This document shows positions 1 through 7,980 of a stretch of 64,000 bases of DNA, piece by piece; the first letter of the stretch is position 1; each line of letters starts with the position of its first letter. This DNA is from Prevotella sp. (lineage in GTDB: Bacteria > Bacteroidota > Bacteroidia > Bacteroidales > Bacteroidaceae), in contig JAFUUL010000085.1 in the NCBI GenBank assembly GCA_017483805.1, forward strand, positions 1 to 64,000. Reading direction: 5' to 3'. The position numbers and the translations under genes are program-made. The notes beneath the pieces are model-generated. The model did not search any database, was not told where the DNA came from, and saw only the letters and a list, made by a program, of their open reading frames with translations.

Positions 1-196
1 ACCTCAAGTCGCATCGTGGGGTAAGGGGATGGTGGCTACATATTGATGTTGTGCTGTTGCTTTTTACTGAAAGCTGCTACTAACGACTCATAAATCTACC
101 CTTAATCGTGTATTGGATGATAGTTGCGGATTTTAGGGTAACTAAAAAACAATTCGGAAGAAAACCATTGTTTTTCATTTAATTATTCACATTATA

Positions 197-228
197 TTTG
201 GTAATAAGATAAATATTTCATATCTTTG
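197..228 (+). promoter_or_regulatory. Bacteroidetes-type promoter for the 248 glycosyltransferase
   Basis: TTTG at 197-200 is followed after 20 nt by TATCTTTG at 221-228, a full match to the Bacteroidetes sigma-factor consensus. The start codon lies 19 nt downstream, so the leader is short. The rest of 1-247 is AT-rich. I see no supported gene there, only a possible C-terminal tail of an upstream gene. Confidence 0.75.
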
Positions 229-247
229 CCTCAAAAATATAGAACAA

Positions 248-1249
248 ATGAAGATAGCCTATATTATGTACCCTGGAGCCTGCTATATGGGGGCAGGAGA
301 CGGTAGCAAAATGCAAGCCGAAATCTGGCTGAAGGAACTGGAACGGAAAGGTCATCAGGTAGACCGTATCAGTCCGTGGGGTCACTACGACTGGAAATCA
401 TACGATATTGTACACGTGTTTGGTTTTGGCCTGTGGAACTACGACATCATTCATTGGGGTAGCGGCATTAACCCCAACTTCGTGTTCTCTCCTATCATCG
501 ACACCAACACCCCGATGTGGAAGTACCGTTTGGCTACGCACTTTGGCTTCAGCCGTCTAAGGCTTTTCTCACAAAACTATGCCCTTCGTCAGTTACGCCC
601 GGACATTAAGTTGTTTTTTGCCCGGACTGAATATGAGGCAGACTACCTGAGAAGGGGGTACGGTATAGAAAACGAAAAAGTTGCCATTGTTCCCCTCTCC
701 TATCGTGAAGACCACTACGATGCCCACATTCATAAAGAACCCTTCTGTCTCTTTGCAGGCACAATGACTCAGCCCCGCAAGAACGTGCCGAACCTTATTC
801 GTGCGGCCCGAAAGTACAATTTCCCTCTGAAACTTGTGGGGAACAAGGGCAATGCCGAATCAGAAGCCAAACTACGCCAATTGATTGGTGATGCACAAAA
901 TATCGAAATTCTCGGATTCGTCAGCGACGAAGAACTCATCTCACTTTACAACCATGCTAAAGTGTTCGCCCTGCCCAGTCTGAACGAAGGCGTAGGACTG
1001 GTAGCATTGGAAGCAGCCATACATGGTTGCAATATCGTGATTACGAACCTTGGCGGGCCCAAAGAATACTATGAAGCAGGGAGTGCGCAATTGGTGAACC
1101 CTTATGATGTAGATGATATTGGCCAGGCCATTATGAAAGCATTGGAAGACGACACTTCCCAGCCCAATTTACGCAATACCCTGATTCGCAAATATAATGT
1201 ATCTGCCTGTGTGGACAAACTGATTGAATGCTATCAGCGAATACTATAA
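248..1249 (+). CDS. GT4-family glycosyltransferase (GT-B fold)
   Basis: The protein has 333 residues and transfers a sugar from a nucleotide-sugar donor to a glycan acceptor in the cytoplasm or at the inner membrane. The C-terminal half, from about residue 165, has the GT4 donor-binding pattern: FAGTMTQPRKN (169-179), then the EX7E motif with E247 and E255 in NEGVGLVALEA. The N-terminal acceptor domain is less conserved and has no signal peptide or membrane segment. It has its own promoter (boxes at 197-228). It ends by overlapping the convergent glycosyltransferase at 1234-2364 by 16 nt. Family assignment is firm; the sugar and the linkage cannot be read from the sequence. Confidence 0.85.
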   Translation: MKIAYIMYPGACYMGAGDGSKMQAEIWLKELERKGHQVDRISPWGHYDWKSYDIVHVFGFGLWNYDIIHWGSGINPNFVFSPIIDTNTPMWKYRLATHFGFSRLRLFSQNYALRQLRPDIKLFFARTEYEADYLRRGYGIENEKVAIVPLSYREDHYDAHIHKEPFCLFAGTMTQPRKNVPNLIRAARKYNFPLKLVGNKGNAESEAKLRQLIGDAQNIEILGFVSDEELISLYNHAKVFALPSLNEGVGLVALEAAIHGCNIVITNLGGPKEYYEAGSAQLVNPYDVDDIGQAIMKALEDDTSQPNLRNTLIRKYNVSACVDKLIECYQRIL

Positions 1250-2364
1250 ACTGAAATGACCTCATCTACCACCCGCTGCATCTGAATCTTCCACGTCAGA
1301 TGCTCCACGGTATGACGGATATCTTCGGGTTTCATGGTGAAATGGGTCATGAAGTCGATGATGCGCTGAATGTCAATGGGACTCTCGTCGGCCGGGGCCT
1401 TCAGAATGTAGGGCTGGTGGTCGAAGTCGCTGTCCTGTTCACTATATATAAAAGGTATCCCGCGTGTAGCGTACTCTCGGTTCTTGAGGGTCTTGATGAC
1501 AGTGATGCCACTGCGATGACGGCCCAGAGAGCCAATGGCAAACTGACACTGATTGAATACCTTGGTAAGTTCGTCACCAAAGAGCGTACCATGAAAGACA
1601 ATCTTGTCTTCAATGCCATACTTCTTGATAATAGGTGCAAAGTCAGTCTCCATACAATGTGGATGAACACCGCCAACCACATGAAAAAAGACCTTCCTAT
1701 CTCCTTTATATTCTCCTATACCAGACATGACTCGGTCGAAACCATGCCAAGGGTGCACCTCAGCAACACCAATCAAATGGTGAGGTGAGAGGTGAGAGGT
1801 GAGAGGTGAGTGGAGCGGGATGCTATCGAAGTCAACGCCATTGCTGATGCGGATGGTACGCTGGCCGAAGATTTCCTCGGCATCGCTAAAGGTGACCATC
1901 GCATCCATATACTTGTACAGTCGGCGGCGGAAAATTTGGTCAACCTTCAGCCCCAGACGTGCCTTCCACTCAAAATTAGCAAACTCCTGGTCGTAAGGAT
2001 AGGTAGGAATCTCGGTCACGGCATGAATGCCGGCTTTCTTGAGTTTCTTGAAGAAACGGATGAGCCACGGGTTGGCGTTCTGGAAGCAGCGGGCATAGAC
2101 AAACTCAATCTGCTCACAAACACAATAGTCATAGATGCAATCATAGTCCATACGCTGCCGAAGGCCTGCGATGGCACCTGTACCATAGTCTTTCAACACC
2201 TCATCGTCTATATAGCGGCAGCGGTGGCCATCGGCTGCGAAGCCATAGTAGCACAGACGGACATCGTGACCGTTTTCGCGAAGTCCCTTCACCTGATAGT
2301 GAATCTTCTTTGAGATGCCACTATGCTCCGAAAAGCCATGATATGTGAGGAAAAGAATTTTCAT
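1234..2364 (-). CDS. GT4-like glycosyltransferase with a heptanucleotide repeat in its coding region
   Basis: The protein has 376 residues and looks like a GT-B glycosyltransferase. The N-terminus (MKILFLTYHGFSEHSGISKK) is the usual first strand and glycine loop. From about residue 198 (IGVAEVHPWHGFDR) a typical donor domain follows. The usual EX7E motif is not clear; the stretch RSGITVIKTLKNREYATRG (284-302) occupies its place. Residues 183-196 (PLHSPLTSHLSPHH) sit between the two domains and are encoded by a run of 7-nt repeats, so copy-number change would shift the frame. It is transcribed divergently from the 2458 gene through an inverted-repeat promoter region. Confidence 0.75.
   Translation of the reverse strand: MKILFLTYHGFSEHSGISKKIHYQVKGLRENGHDVRLCYYGFAADGHRCRYIDDEVLKDYGTGAIAGLRQRMDYDCIYDYCVCEQIEFVYARCFQNANPWLIRFFKKLKKAGIHAVTEIPTYPYDQEFANFEWKARLGLKVDQIFRRRLYKYMDAMVTFSDAEEIFGQRTIRISNGVDFDSIPLHSPLTSHLSPHHLIGVAEVHPWHGFDRVMSGIGEYKGDRKVFFHVVGGVHPHCMETDFAPIIKKYGIEDKIVFHGTLFGDELTKVFNQCQFAIGSLGRHRSGITVIKTLKNREYATRGIPFIYSEQDSDFDHQPYILKAPADESPIDIQRIIDFMTHFTMKPEDIRHTVEHLTWKIQMQRVVDEVISVYSIR
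1780..1810. repeat. heptanucleotide tandem repeat inside a glycosyltransferase gene
   Basis: On the + strand, three exact GTGAGAG units (1785-1805) are flanked by partial GTGAG units at 1780-1784 and 1806-1810. The unit is 7 nt, not a multiple of 3, and lies inside the minus-strand gene 1234-2364. Confidence 0.85.
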
Positions 2365-2380
2365 TCAACCTAATTTTTGG

Positions 2381-2429
2381 CAAAAATACGGAAAATATTT
2401 GGAATAGTCAAACTTTTTCCGTATTTTTG
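2381..2429. promoter_or_regulatory. divergent promoter pair inside a perfect 15-bp inverted repeat
   Basis: For the + strand, TTTG (2398-2401), 20 nt, TATTTTTG (2422-2429) drives the acyltransferase gene. For the - strand, the complements of CAAA (2409-2412) and CAAAAATA (2381-2388), also 20 nt apart, drive the glycosyltransferase gene. The arms 2381-2395 and 2415-2429 are exact reverse complements and each contains one -7 box. Confidence 0.7.
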
Positions 2430-2457
2430 TGGGCACATTATGAAAAAAAACTGACTG

Positions 2458-3063
2458 ATGAAAGATAAAGAAAGCATCAGAGACGGTCTGAAGAAGAGCC
2501 CGGCACTCAAGAAATGGTTGGACTGGCTGATTATGAACCAGCGGGATGCACGGCCACGATGGTACATCCGACTGCTGGCACCGCTCTATCAGCACCGGGG
2601 ACGGCACTCGAAGATTTACGGCAGCGTGAGGATGGACACCCCACCCTACCGGCGGTTCTCTCTGGGGAGAAAGAGCGTGGTGGAGTCGTTCTCTTGCATC
2701 AACAATGCCGTGGGCGACGTCGTCATCGGCGACCATACCCGCATCGGCCTGCACAACACCATCATTGGCCCCGTGACCATCGGCAGCCACGTGAACCTGG
2801 CACAGGGCATCACGGTGACGGCACTGAACCATAATTTCGACGAAGTCGACAAGCGCATCGACGAGCAAGGCGTATCGACCAAGCCGGTCGTTATAGAAGA
2901 CGACATCTGGATTGGGGCCAATGCGGCCATCATGCCCGGCGTGACCGTCGGCCGTCACTCGGTGGTAGCCGCCGGTGCCGTGGTGACGAGAGACGTGCCA
3001 CCCTACTCTGTCGTGGCCGGCGTTCCCGCGAAGATTATTAAAAAGTTAAAAGGGTTATCATGA
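2458..3063 (+). CDS. hexapeptide-repeat O-acyltransferase (left-handed beta-helix)
   Basis: The protein has 201 residues and probably moves an acetyl or other acyl group from acyl-CoA to a sugar. After an approximately 70-residue helical N-terminus come hexapeptide repeats: [20 protein letters not shown], then [20 protein letters not shown], then [18 protein letters not shown]. The likely catalytic histidine is H125 in TALNHNF, and the chain ends with the usual GVPAKIIKK. The stop overlaps the start of the next glycosyltransferase as ATGA, so the two are translationally coupled. A full promoter lies 29 nt upstream. The acceptor is unknown; co-transcription suggests it decorates the glycan made by the neighbouring transferases. 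Confidence 0.85.
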   Translation: MKDKESIRDGLKKSPALKKWLDWLIMNQRDARPRWYIRLLAPLYQHRGRHSKIYGSVRMDTPPYRRFSLGRKSVVESFSCINNAVGDVVIGDHTRIGLHNTIIGPVTIGSHVNLAQGITVTALNHNFDEVDKRIDEQGVSTKPVVIEDDIWIGANAAIMPGVTVGRHSVVAAGAVVTRDVPPYSVVAGVPAKIIKKLKGLS

Positions 3064-4184
3064 GAATCGGCATTGAAGCACAGCGCATCTTCCGCAAGAA
3101 CAAGCACGGCATGGACTATGTGGTGCTGCAGGAAATACTGCAACTGCAGGAGATGGACCACGAAAACGAGTATTTTGTTTTTGTAAAGCCCGGCCCCGAC
3201 CGTTGTGTGGAGGACTCGGAGCATGTGCACGTGATAGAGATTGACACGCCATCGTATCCGCTCTGGGAGCAGTATGCCCTGCCCAAAGCCGCCAAGAAGG
3301 CAAAGGTAGACCTGCTGCACTGCACCAGCAACACGGCCCCCATCCGCTGCGACATTCCGCTGGTGCTGACCCTGCACGACATCATCTTCCTGGAGCCGCG
3401 CGACAAGCAGAACAAGTCGGTCTACCAGAACATGGGCTGGCTCTACCGCCGACTGGTGGTGCCACGCATACTGGACAAGTGCCGGCGCATCATCACGGTG
3501 AGCAATTTCGAACTGAACAACATTGTGACGAAACTGCACATACCCCAGCAGCGCATGGCCATGATATACAACGGCTATAACGACTGGTTCCGTCCCGTCA
3601 GCGATGACAAGGAAGTCTATAAGAAGTATATTCCCGAGAAGGGCTTCTTGTTCTTCCTGGGCAATACCGACCCGAAGAAAAACACCGAGCGCACGCTGGT
3701 GGCCTACTCCCGCTACCTGGAGCGATCGAGCGTGAAGCGGCCGCTGCTGATGGCCGACCTGGACCGGGAATACCTGAACTGGATCATCAGCCGCAACCAC
3801 ATAGAAAATATCCGCGAGAAAATCAGGATGCCGGGCTACATTCCCAACAGCGACCTGCCTTATATATATAATGGTGCCTTTGCATTCCTCTACACTTCGC
3901 TCCGCGAGAGTTTCGGCATCCCCCTGCTCGAGGCAATGGCCTGCGGCACGCCCGTAGTGACGAGCAACACTTCGTCGATGCCGGAGATTGGCGGAACGGA
4001 CGCCATACTGGTGAATCCCGAGAAGGCCGATGAAATTGCTGATGCCCTCATCCGGCTGGAAACCGACGAGACATTATATAATCAGCAGAAAGCATGGGGA
4101 CTGCAGCGGGCACAATTGTTCTCGTGGCACAAGACAGCAGAACAACTGCTGAAACTCTATCAGGAAGTGATGAGGGAGAAGTGA
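3060..4184 (+). CDS. GT4-family glycosyltransferase
   Basis: The protein has 374 residues. The N-terminal domain resembles mannosyl-type GT4 enzymes ([13 protein letters not shown] around 103-115, then [13 protein letters not shown] at 143-155). The donor domain begins near residue 195 with [13 protein letters not shown] and holds the EX7E motif as E283 and E291 ([10 protein letters not shown]), followed by [17 protein letters not shown]. It has no membrane segment. The start codon overlaps the stop of the acyltransferase by 4 nt. The last codons and the following 39 nt form a degenerate repeat of AAGTGATGAG-like units. The acceptor and sugar are unknown. Confidence 0.88.
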   Translation: MRIGIEAQRIFRKNKHGMDYVVLQEILQLQEMDHENEYFVFVKPGPDRCVEDSEHVHVIEIDTPSYPLWEQYALPKAAKKAKVDLLHCTSNTAPIRCDIPLVLTLHDIIFLEPRDKQNKSVYQNMGWLYRRLVVPRILDKCRRIITVSNFELNNIVTKLHIPQQRMAMIYNGYNDWFRPVSDDKEVYKKYIPEKGFLFFLGNTDPKKNTERTLVAYSRYLERSSVKRPLLMADLDREYLNWIISRNHIENIREKIRMPGYIPNSDLPYIYNGAFAFLYTSLRESFGIPLLEAMACGTPVVTSNTSSMPEIGGTDAILVNPEKADEIADALIRLETDETLYNQQKAWGLQRAQLFSWHKTAEQLLKLYQEVMREK

Positions 4185-4223
4185 GAAGTGATGAGTGAAA
4201 AGTGATCAGTGATGAGTTAGAAG
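4164..4223. repeat. degenerate 7-10 nt tandem repeat between convergent genes
   Basis: Units such as GAAGTGA, GATGAGT and AAAAGTGAT repeat from the last codons of the 3060 gene through the short intergenic gap into the stop codon of the minus-strand 4217 gene. It is purine-rich on the + strand and has no obvious secondary structure. Confidence 0.65.
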
Positions 4224-4564
4224 TCTTCGCCAAACAGACTGAGCGAGAGGTCCTGCTGGGGCTTCTCGCTTTCTGCTTCCTCAGCGGGCTGCTCGTCACG
4301 GAAATCGAGCATCAACTGGCGGGCATCGGCTGAGCCATTGGTGTTCAGACGGTAGTAGCCACGGCGACCGGTGCTCTCGATGAGCGACTGGGGCGACTTG
4401 CTGTTGCGGAGCAGATACTGCTGCACCTGCTGGTGCACCTCCTGCAAGTCGGGCTGGACGAACAGCGTACAGTTCAGGTTGTAGATATGCTTGGCCAGCA
4501 GCGACACACTGATGCCCCGCTCACCCACATCTGACAGAATGCGCAATATCTGCTGTTCGTACAT
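4217..4564 (-). CDS. small winged-helix-like protein of unknown function
   Basis: The protein has 115 residues. I do not recognise a named family. Residues 1-75 look like a winged helix: MYEQQILRILSDVGERGISV, then LLAKHIYNLNCTLF, then a basic stretch with STGRRGYYRLN (65-75) that could be the wing. The C-terminal third is acidic and probably disordered (QPAEEAESEKPQQD), ending LSLFGEDF. A DNA- or RNA-binding role is inferred only from the fold-like pattern. It lies downstream of the 4634 gene but is separated from it by a strong terminator, and no good promoter box is visible in the 69-nt gap. Confidence 0.6.
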   Translation of the reverse strand: MYEQQILRILSDVGERGISVSLLAKHIYNLNCTLFVQPDLQEVHQQVQQYLLRNSKSPQSLIESTGRRGYYRLNTNGSADARQLMLDFRDEQPAEEAESEKPQQDLSLSLFGEDF

Positions 4565-4573
4565 AAGGATAAA

Positions 4574-4616
4574 AGTAGAAAAAAGGTCGGTAAACCATGC
4601 TTACCGACCCTTTTTT
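4574..4616 (-). terminator. intrinsic terminator after the 4634 gene (bidirectional shape)
   Basis: GGTCGGTAA (4585-4593) pairs with TTACCGACC (4601-4609) around a 7-nt loop. On the minus strand the hairpin is followed by a T tract (complement of the A-rich 4579-4584), and on the plus strand by TTTTTT. Confidence 0.8.
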
Positions 4617-4633
4617 ATGTTTTCTGCTGTGTC

Positions 4634-4948
4634 TTAGGCCAGAACAATCTTGTTGTCCTCAGCGCTCTGGAGTTTGCCCTCCTTGAAGAGCCATCCGAGA
4701 CCGAGCAGAGTCTCTTCCTCTGAAATCTTTGCAGCCTTGGCGATCTCCTTTACAGTGAGAGCCTTCTCTGCTGCTGCCAGTGCCTGATAAACATCTCCAG
4801 CCTTGAAACCAATGTTCTCGGCGTTAACTGCAACTGCGGCCTTCTCCACCTTCACGGCTGCGGCCTTCTTGGTTGTGGTTGATTTCTTTGCTACAGCCTC
4901 CTTTGTCTCAGTAGCAGCCTTCTTAGTTGTTGCTTTCTTTTCTGCCAT
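4634..4948 (-). CDS. DUF2582-type winged-helix protein with a Lys/Ala-rich tail
   Basis: The protein has 104 residues. Residues 1-45 are a low-complexity Lys/Ala/Thr tail (AEKKATTKKAAT and further), like bacterial histone-H1-type tails. Residues 46-104 form a winged helix-turn-helix of the DUF2582 type: IGFKAGDVYQAL, then VKEIAKAAKISEEETLLGLG, then WLFKEGKL. The combination suggests a nucleoid-associated DNA-binding protein; that is inference. A -7 box (CAAAAGTA at 4998-5005, read on the minus strand) lies 50 nt upstream and a clear terminator follows. Confidence 0.8.
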   Translation of the reverse strand: MAEKKATTKKAATETKEAVAKKSTTTKKAAAVKVEKAAVAVNAENIGFKAGDVYQALAAAEKALTVKEIAKAAKISEEETLLGLGWLFKEGKLQSAEDNKIVLA

Positions 4949-4997
4949 AATGCTTAAAATATTAATACTATTGAAGTTGAATGTTTCAATTCTTTTG

Positions 4998-5005
4998 CAA
5001 AAGTA
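4998..5005 (-). promoter_or_regulatory. -7 box for the 4634 gene
   Basis: The minus strand reads TACTTTTG. A -33 box at the standard distance is not clear, so this is a partial match. Confidence 0.5.
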
Positions 5006-5060
5006 CTACTTTTCAGCAAGACAAATTGTTGATTCAGAGCAATTTCTTTCAATTTGTAAA

Positions 5061-6821
5061 TTATTCTTGATGTAAGTCAATCTTCAACTGCAATTCTTCC
5101 AGTTGTTTGGGGTCCAACTCGCCTGGAGCATCGAGCATCACGTCGCGACCGGAATTGTTCTTCGGGAAGGCGATGCAGTCGCGAATGCTATCGAGACCGG
5201 CCATGAGGCAGACGAAGCGGTCGAGACCAAAGGCGAGACCGGCATGGGGCGGTGCACCGTACTTGAAGGCGTTGATCAGGAAGCCAAACTGAGCCATGGC
5301 CCGTTCGGGGGTGAAGCCCAGAATCTGGAACATTTTCTCCTGCAACTTGCCATCGTGGATACGCAGCGAACCACCGCCGACTTCAACGCCATTGCACACG
5401 AAGTCATAAGCCACGGCGCGCACCTTCTCAGGAGCCGTGTCGAGCAGAGGAATATCATCGGGATTAGGCATCGTGAACGGATGGTGGGTAGCCATCAGGC
5501 GCTGCTCCTCGTCGCTCCACTCAAACAGGGGGAAGTCGACAATCCACAGGCAGACGAACTGATTCTTGTCGCGCAGTCCGAGGCGGTCGCCCATCTCCAG
5601 ACGCAGCGTGCAGAGTTGGACACGGGTCTTGTTGGCATTGTCGCCACTGAGGATGAGCAACAGGTCGCCATCCTTGGCGCCACAGGCTTCTTTGACCTTC
5701 TGCCACACCTCCGGCTCATAGAACTTGTCGATGCTCGACTTCACCGTACCGTCGGCGTTGAACTTCACATAGACCAGTCCCTTGGCACCCACCTGAGGAC
5801 GCTTGACGAAGTCAGTCAGTTGATCGAGTTGCTTGCGGGTATAGTCGGCAGCACCAGGCACACAGATGCCACCAATATAGTTGGCCTCGTTGAAGACGGG
5901 GAACGTGCCCGTGCCCTTCAACTGATCCATCAGTTCAACAAACTCCATGCCGAAACGCAGGTCGGGCTTGTCGGAGCCAAAGCGACGCATGGCCTCATGC
6001 CACGTCATGCGCTGCAGCGGGGGCAACTCGATGCCGCGGATCTCCTTGAACAGATGGCGGGCCAGATCCTCGAAGACCTGCAGCACATCCTCCTGCTCGA
6101 CAAACGACATTTCGCAGTCGATCTGCGTGAACTCCGGCTGGCGGTCGGCACGCAGGTCCTCATCGCGGAAGCACTTGGCAATCTGGAAGTAACGGTCGAA
6201 GCCGCTGACCATGAGCAACTGCTTCAGCGTCTGCGGGCTCTGAGGCAGGGCATAGAACTGACCTGGATTCATGCGGCTGGGCACCACGAAGTCGCGGGCT
6301 CCCTCAGGGGTGCTACCTATCAATATAGGTGTCTCCACCTCGATGAAGTTGAGCGAGTCGAGGAAATTGCGGATGAGGATAGTCATCTTGTGGCGCAACT
6401 CCAGATTCTTGCGAACGGCAGTGCGGCGCAAGTCCAGATAGCGGTACTTCATGCGGATGTCGTCACCGCCATCGGTATTGTCTTCGATGGTGAAGGGCGG
6501 TGTGAGACTCTCACTCAAGATGTTGAGTTGAGAGACAAACACCTCGATATCGCCTGTAGGCATCTTCGGGTTCTTCGACTGGCGTTCGCTGACCTTTCCC
6601 ACAACCTGGATGCAGAATTCGCGTCCCAGTTTGTTGGCACGCTCGCAGAGAGCGGCATCGTCAGACTCGTCGAACACCAACTGTGTAATTCCATAGCGGT
6701 CACGCAGATCGACGAAGGTCATGCCACCCATCTTTCTCGTGCGCTGTACCCATCCGGCCAGCGTCACCTGCTGTCCGGCATCGGCGAGACGTAACTCACC
6801 GCAAGTTTTTGTTCTATACAT
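5061..6821 (-). CDS. aspS: aspartyl-tRNA synthetase
   Basis: The enzyme charges tRNA-Asp with aspartate using ATP. At 586 residues it has the normal length for the bacterial type. Residues 1-105 are the OB-fold anticodon-binding domain ([20 protein letters not shown]). The class II catalytic core follows, with [15 protein letters not shown] (169-183), motif 2 as [14 protein letters not shown] (218-231), a bacterial GAD insertion in the middle, and motif 3 near the C-terminus as [14 protein letters not shown]. It is a single-gene unit with a -7 box at 6856-6863. Whether it also charges tRNA-Asn depends on the presence of AsnRS, which is not in this window. Confidence 0.97.
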   Translation of the reverse strand: MYRTKTCGELRLADAGQQVTLAGWVQRTRKMGGMTFVDLRDRYGITQLVFDESDDAALCERANKLGREFCIQVVGKVSERQSKNPKMPTGDIEVFVSQLNILSESLTPPFTIEDNTDGGDDIRMKYRYLDLRRTAVRKNLELRHKMTILIRNFLDSLNFIEVETPILIGSTPEGARDFVVPSRMNPGQFYALPQSPQTLKQLLMVSGFDRYFQIAKCFRDEDLRADRQPEFTQIDCEMSFVEQEDVLQVFEDLARHLFKEIRGIELPPLQRMTWHEAMRRFGSDKPDLRFGMEFVELMDQLKGTGTFPVFNEANYIGGICVPGAADYTRKQLDQLTDFVKRPQVGAKGLVYVKFNADGTVKSSIDKFYEPEVWQKVKEACGAKDGDLLLILSGDNANKTRVQLCTLRLEMGDRLGLRDKNQFVCLWIVDFPLFEWSDEEQRLMATHHPFTMPNPDDIPLLDTAPEKVRAVAYDFVCNGVEVGGGSLRIHDGKLQEKMFQILGFTPERAMAQFGFLINAFKYGAPPHAGLAFGLDRFVCLMAGLDSIRDCIAFPKNNSGRDVMLDAPGELDPKQLEELQLKIDLHQE

Positions 6822-6855
6822 CTTCTATTTTGAGTGTTTTATTTCTTACGAGGTG

Positions 6856-6863
6856 CAAAGATA
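6856..6863 (-). promoter_or_regulatory. -7 box for aspS
   Basis: The minus strand reads TATCTTTG and continues as TATCTTTGCA, 35 nt before the aspS start codon. The -33 box is weak. Confidence 0.6.
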
Positions 6864-6923
6864 CACACTTTTCACCAAAAAGCATCAACTTTTGGGTTAA
6901 AATTGCAAAAGTATACCGAGAAC

Positions 6924-7826
6924 CTACACACTGTGATACTTTATCAACCCCTCCATGGGACTCTTGATGACCTGCCCGATATGGAAGCCCTCCTGGCCGG
7001 CAGCCAGAGAGAGCAGTTCCTGATACTGATAGGCCATACTACCCACGAAGTGGACCGGGAGGTCCTGGTGCTGATAGGGCACGATATTGACCCGGAAGAA
7101 CTGTCGGAAGTTCTCTACCACCAAGTCGCGAAGCAAGGGATTGTCCAGATGCTCATATATATATAAAGAGGTGGAAGCCAGAAAACGGTTGGCCAACGGC
7201 TCACGATAGACACGGTTGATGATGTCCGCCTGGGTGAGTTTAGTCTCAGCCAAATAGGCTTCGCGAACATCGGCAAAGGCCGGGTTCTTGAAAATGGCAT
7301 TCATGAACAGACGCCCCAGAACGGCACCGCTGCCCTCGTCGCCAAGGATATAGCCCAGGGCGGGCGTGTTCTGCACAATGTCGTTGCCGTCGTAAAGGCA
7401 ACTGTTGGCCCCAGTCCCCAGAATGCAGGCAATACCCGGTTCATGCTGACAGAGGGCACGCGCCGCAGCCATCAAGTCGCTCTTCACGCTGATTTTCTCT
7501 GCCTGAAAGAACTGTGACAGCAACTGCTTCATAACCGGAGCCTGAACAGGCGTGCAGCCACTACCATAGAAGAATACCTCGACCTGAGAGAGCGAGGGCA
7601 ACTCGAGGGCACCGGCGTTGATCATGGCGGCACGGGAAAACGAAGACAACTGCTGCATCATCTCCTGACCGAGAATCTGACGGATGACATCAGGCGTCTG
7701 GTGTATCGGATTGATGCCTTGTGTCTGAAAGGTCGAAACCACATCCCAGCGGGTGGGATAAGGAGAAAAGAGGAGCGTCCAATCTGTCTTGGTGCCGCCA
7801 CTATCTGCAATCAATATCATACTCAT
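6924..7826 (-). CDS. BadF/BadG/BcrA/BcrD-type ATPase, probable amino-sugar kinase
   Basis: The protein has 300 residues and the ASKHA fold of N-acetylglucosamine kinase-like proteins. The phosphate-1 loop is ADSGGTKTDW (7-16). A second glycine-rich motif, ILGTGANSCLYDG, follows near residue 135, then LGDEGSGAVLGR. These families phosphorylate N-acetylhexosamines in cell-wall or glycan salvage; the substrate here is inferred, not shown. M1 was kept as start because the -7 box at 7853-7860 leaves room for about a 20-nt leader; M3 is also possible. It is divergent from the 7981 hydrolase gene. Confidence 0.8.
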   Translation of the reverse strand: MSMILIADSGGTKTDWTLLFSPYPTRWDVVSTFQTQGINPIHQTPDVIRQILGQEMMQQLSSFSRAAMINAGALELPSLSQVEVFFYGSGCTPVQAPVMKQLLSQFFQAEKISVKSDLMAAARALCQHEPGIACILGTGANSCLYDGNDIVQNTPALGYILGDEGSGAVLGRLFMNAIFKNPAFADVREAYLAETKLTQADIINRVYREPLANRFLASTSLYIYEHLDNPLLRDLVVENFRQFFRVNIVPYQHQDLPVHFVGSMAYQYQELLSLAAGQEGFHIGQVIKSPMEGLIKYHSV

Positions 7827-7852
7827 ATACTCATCTTGTATTTAATGATATG

Positions 7853-7860
7853 CAAAATTA
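7853..7860 (-). promoter_or_regulatory. -7 box for the BadF-type kinase gene
   Basis: The minus strand reads TAATTTTGCA, matching TAnnTTTG, 27 nt before the start codon. Confidence 0.55.
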
Positions 7861-7946
7861 CAGAAAAATCGCGAAGAGCGAACAACAAAAGGAGTTAAAG
7901 GGAGTTAAAGGATGAGCATTTTGCTCGCGAAATCAACAAAAACCAT

Positions 7947-7954
7947 TATCTTTG
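7947..7954 (+). promoter_or_regulatory. -7 box for the GH88/105 - DUF1573 operon
   Basis: TATCTTTG lies 27 nt upstream of the ATG at 7981. A TTTG at 7920-7923 is 23 nt upstream, slightly farther than ideal. Confidence 0.6.
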
Positions 7955-7980
7955 TACCATAATTAAATACTAAGACAAAG

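Noticed and set aside
1..83. Open frame ending at 83 with a short hydrophobic tail (RGWWLHIDVVLLLFTESCY)
   Set aside because: It could be the C-terminus of an upstream gene, such as a sugar transferase, but 26 codons without a start or domain are too little to call.
5103..6794. Open frame of 563 codons on the plus strand
   Set aside because: Shadow of aspS on the opposite strand, without domain signatures.
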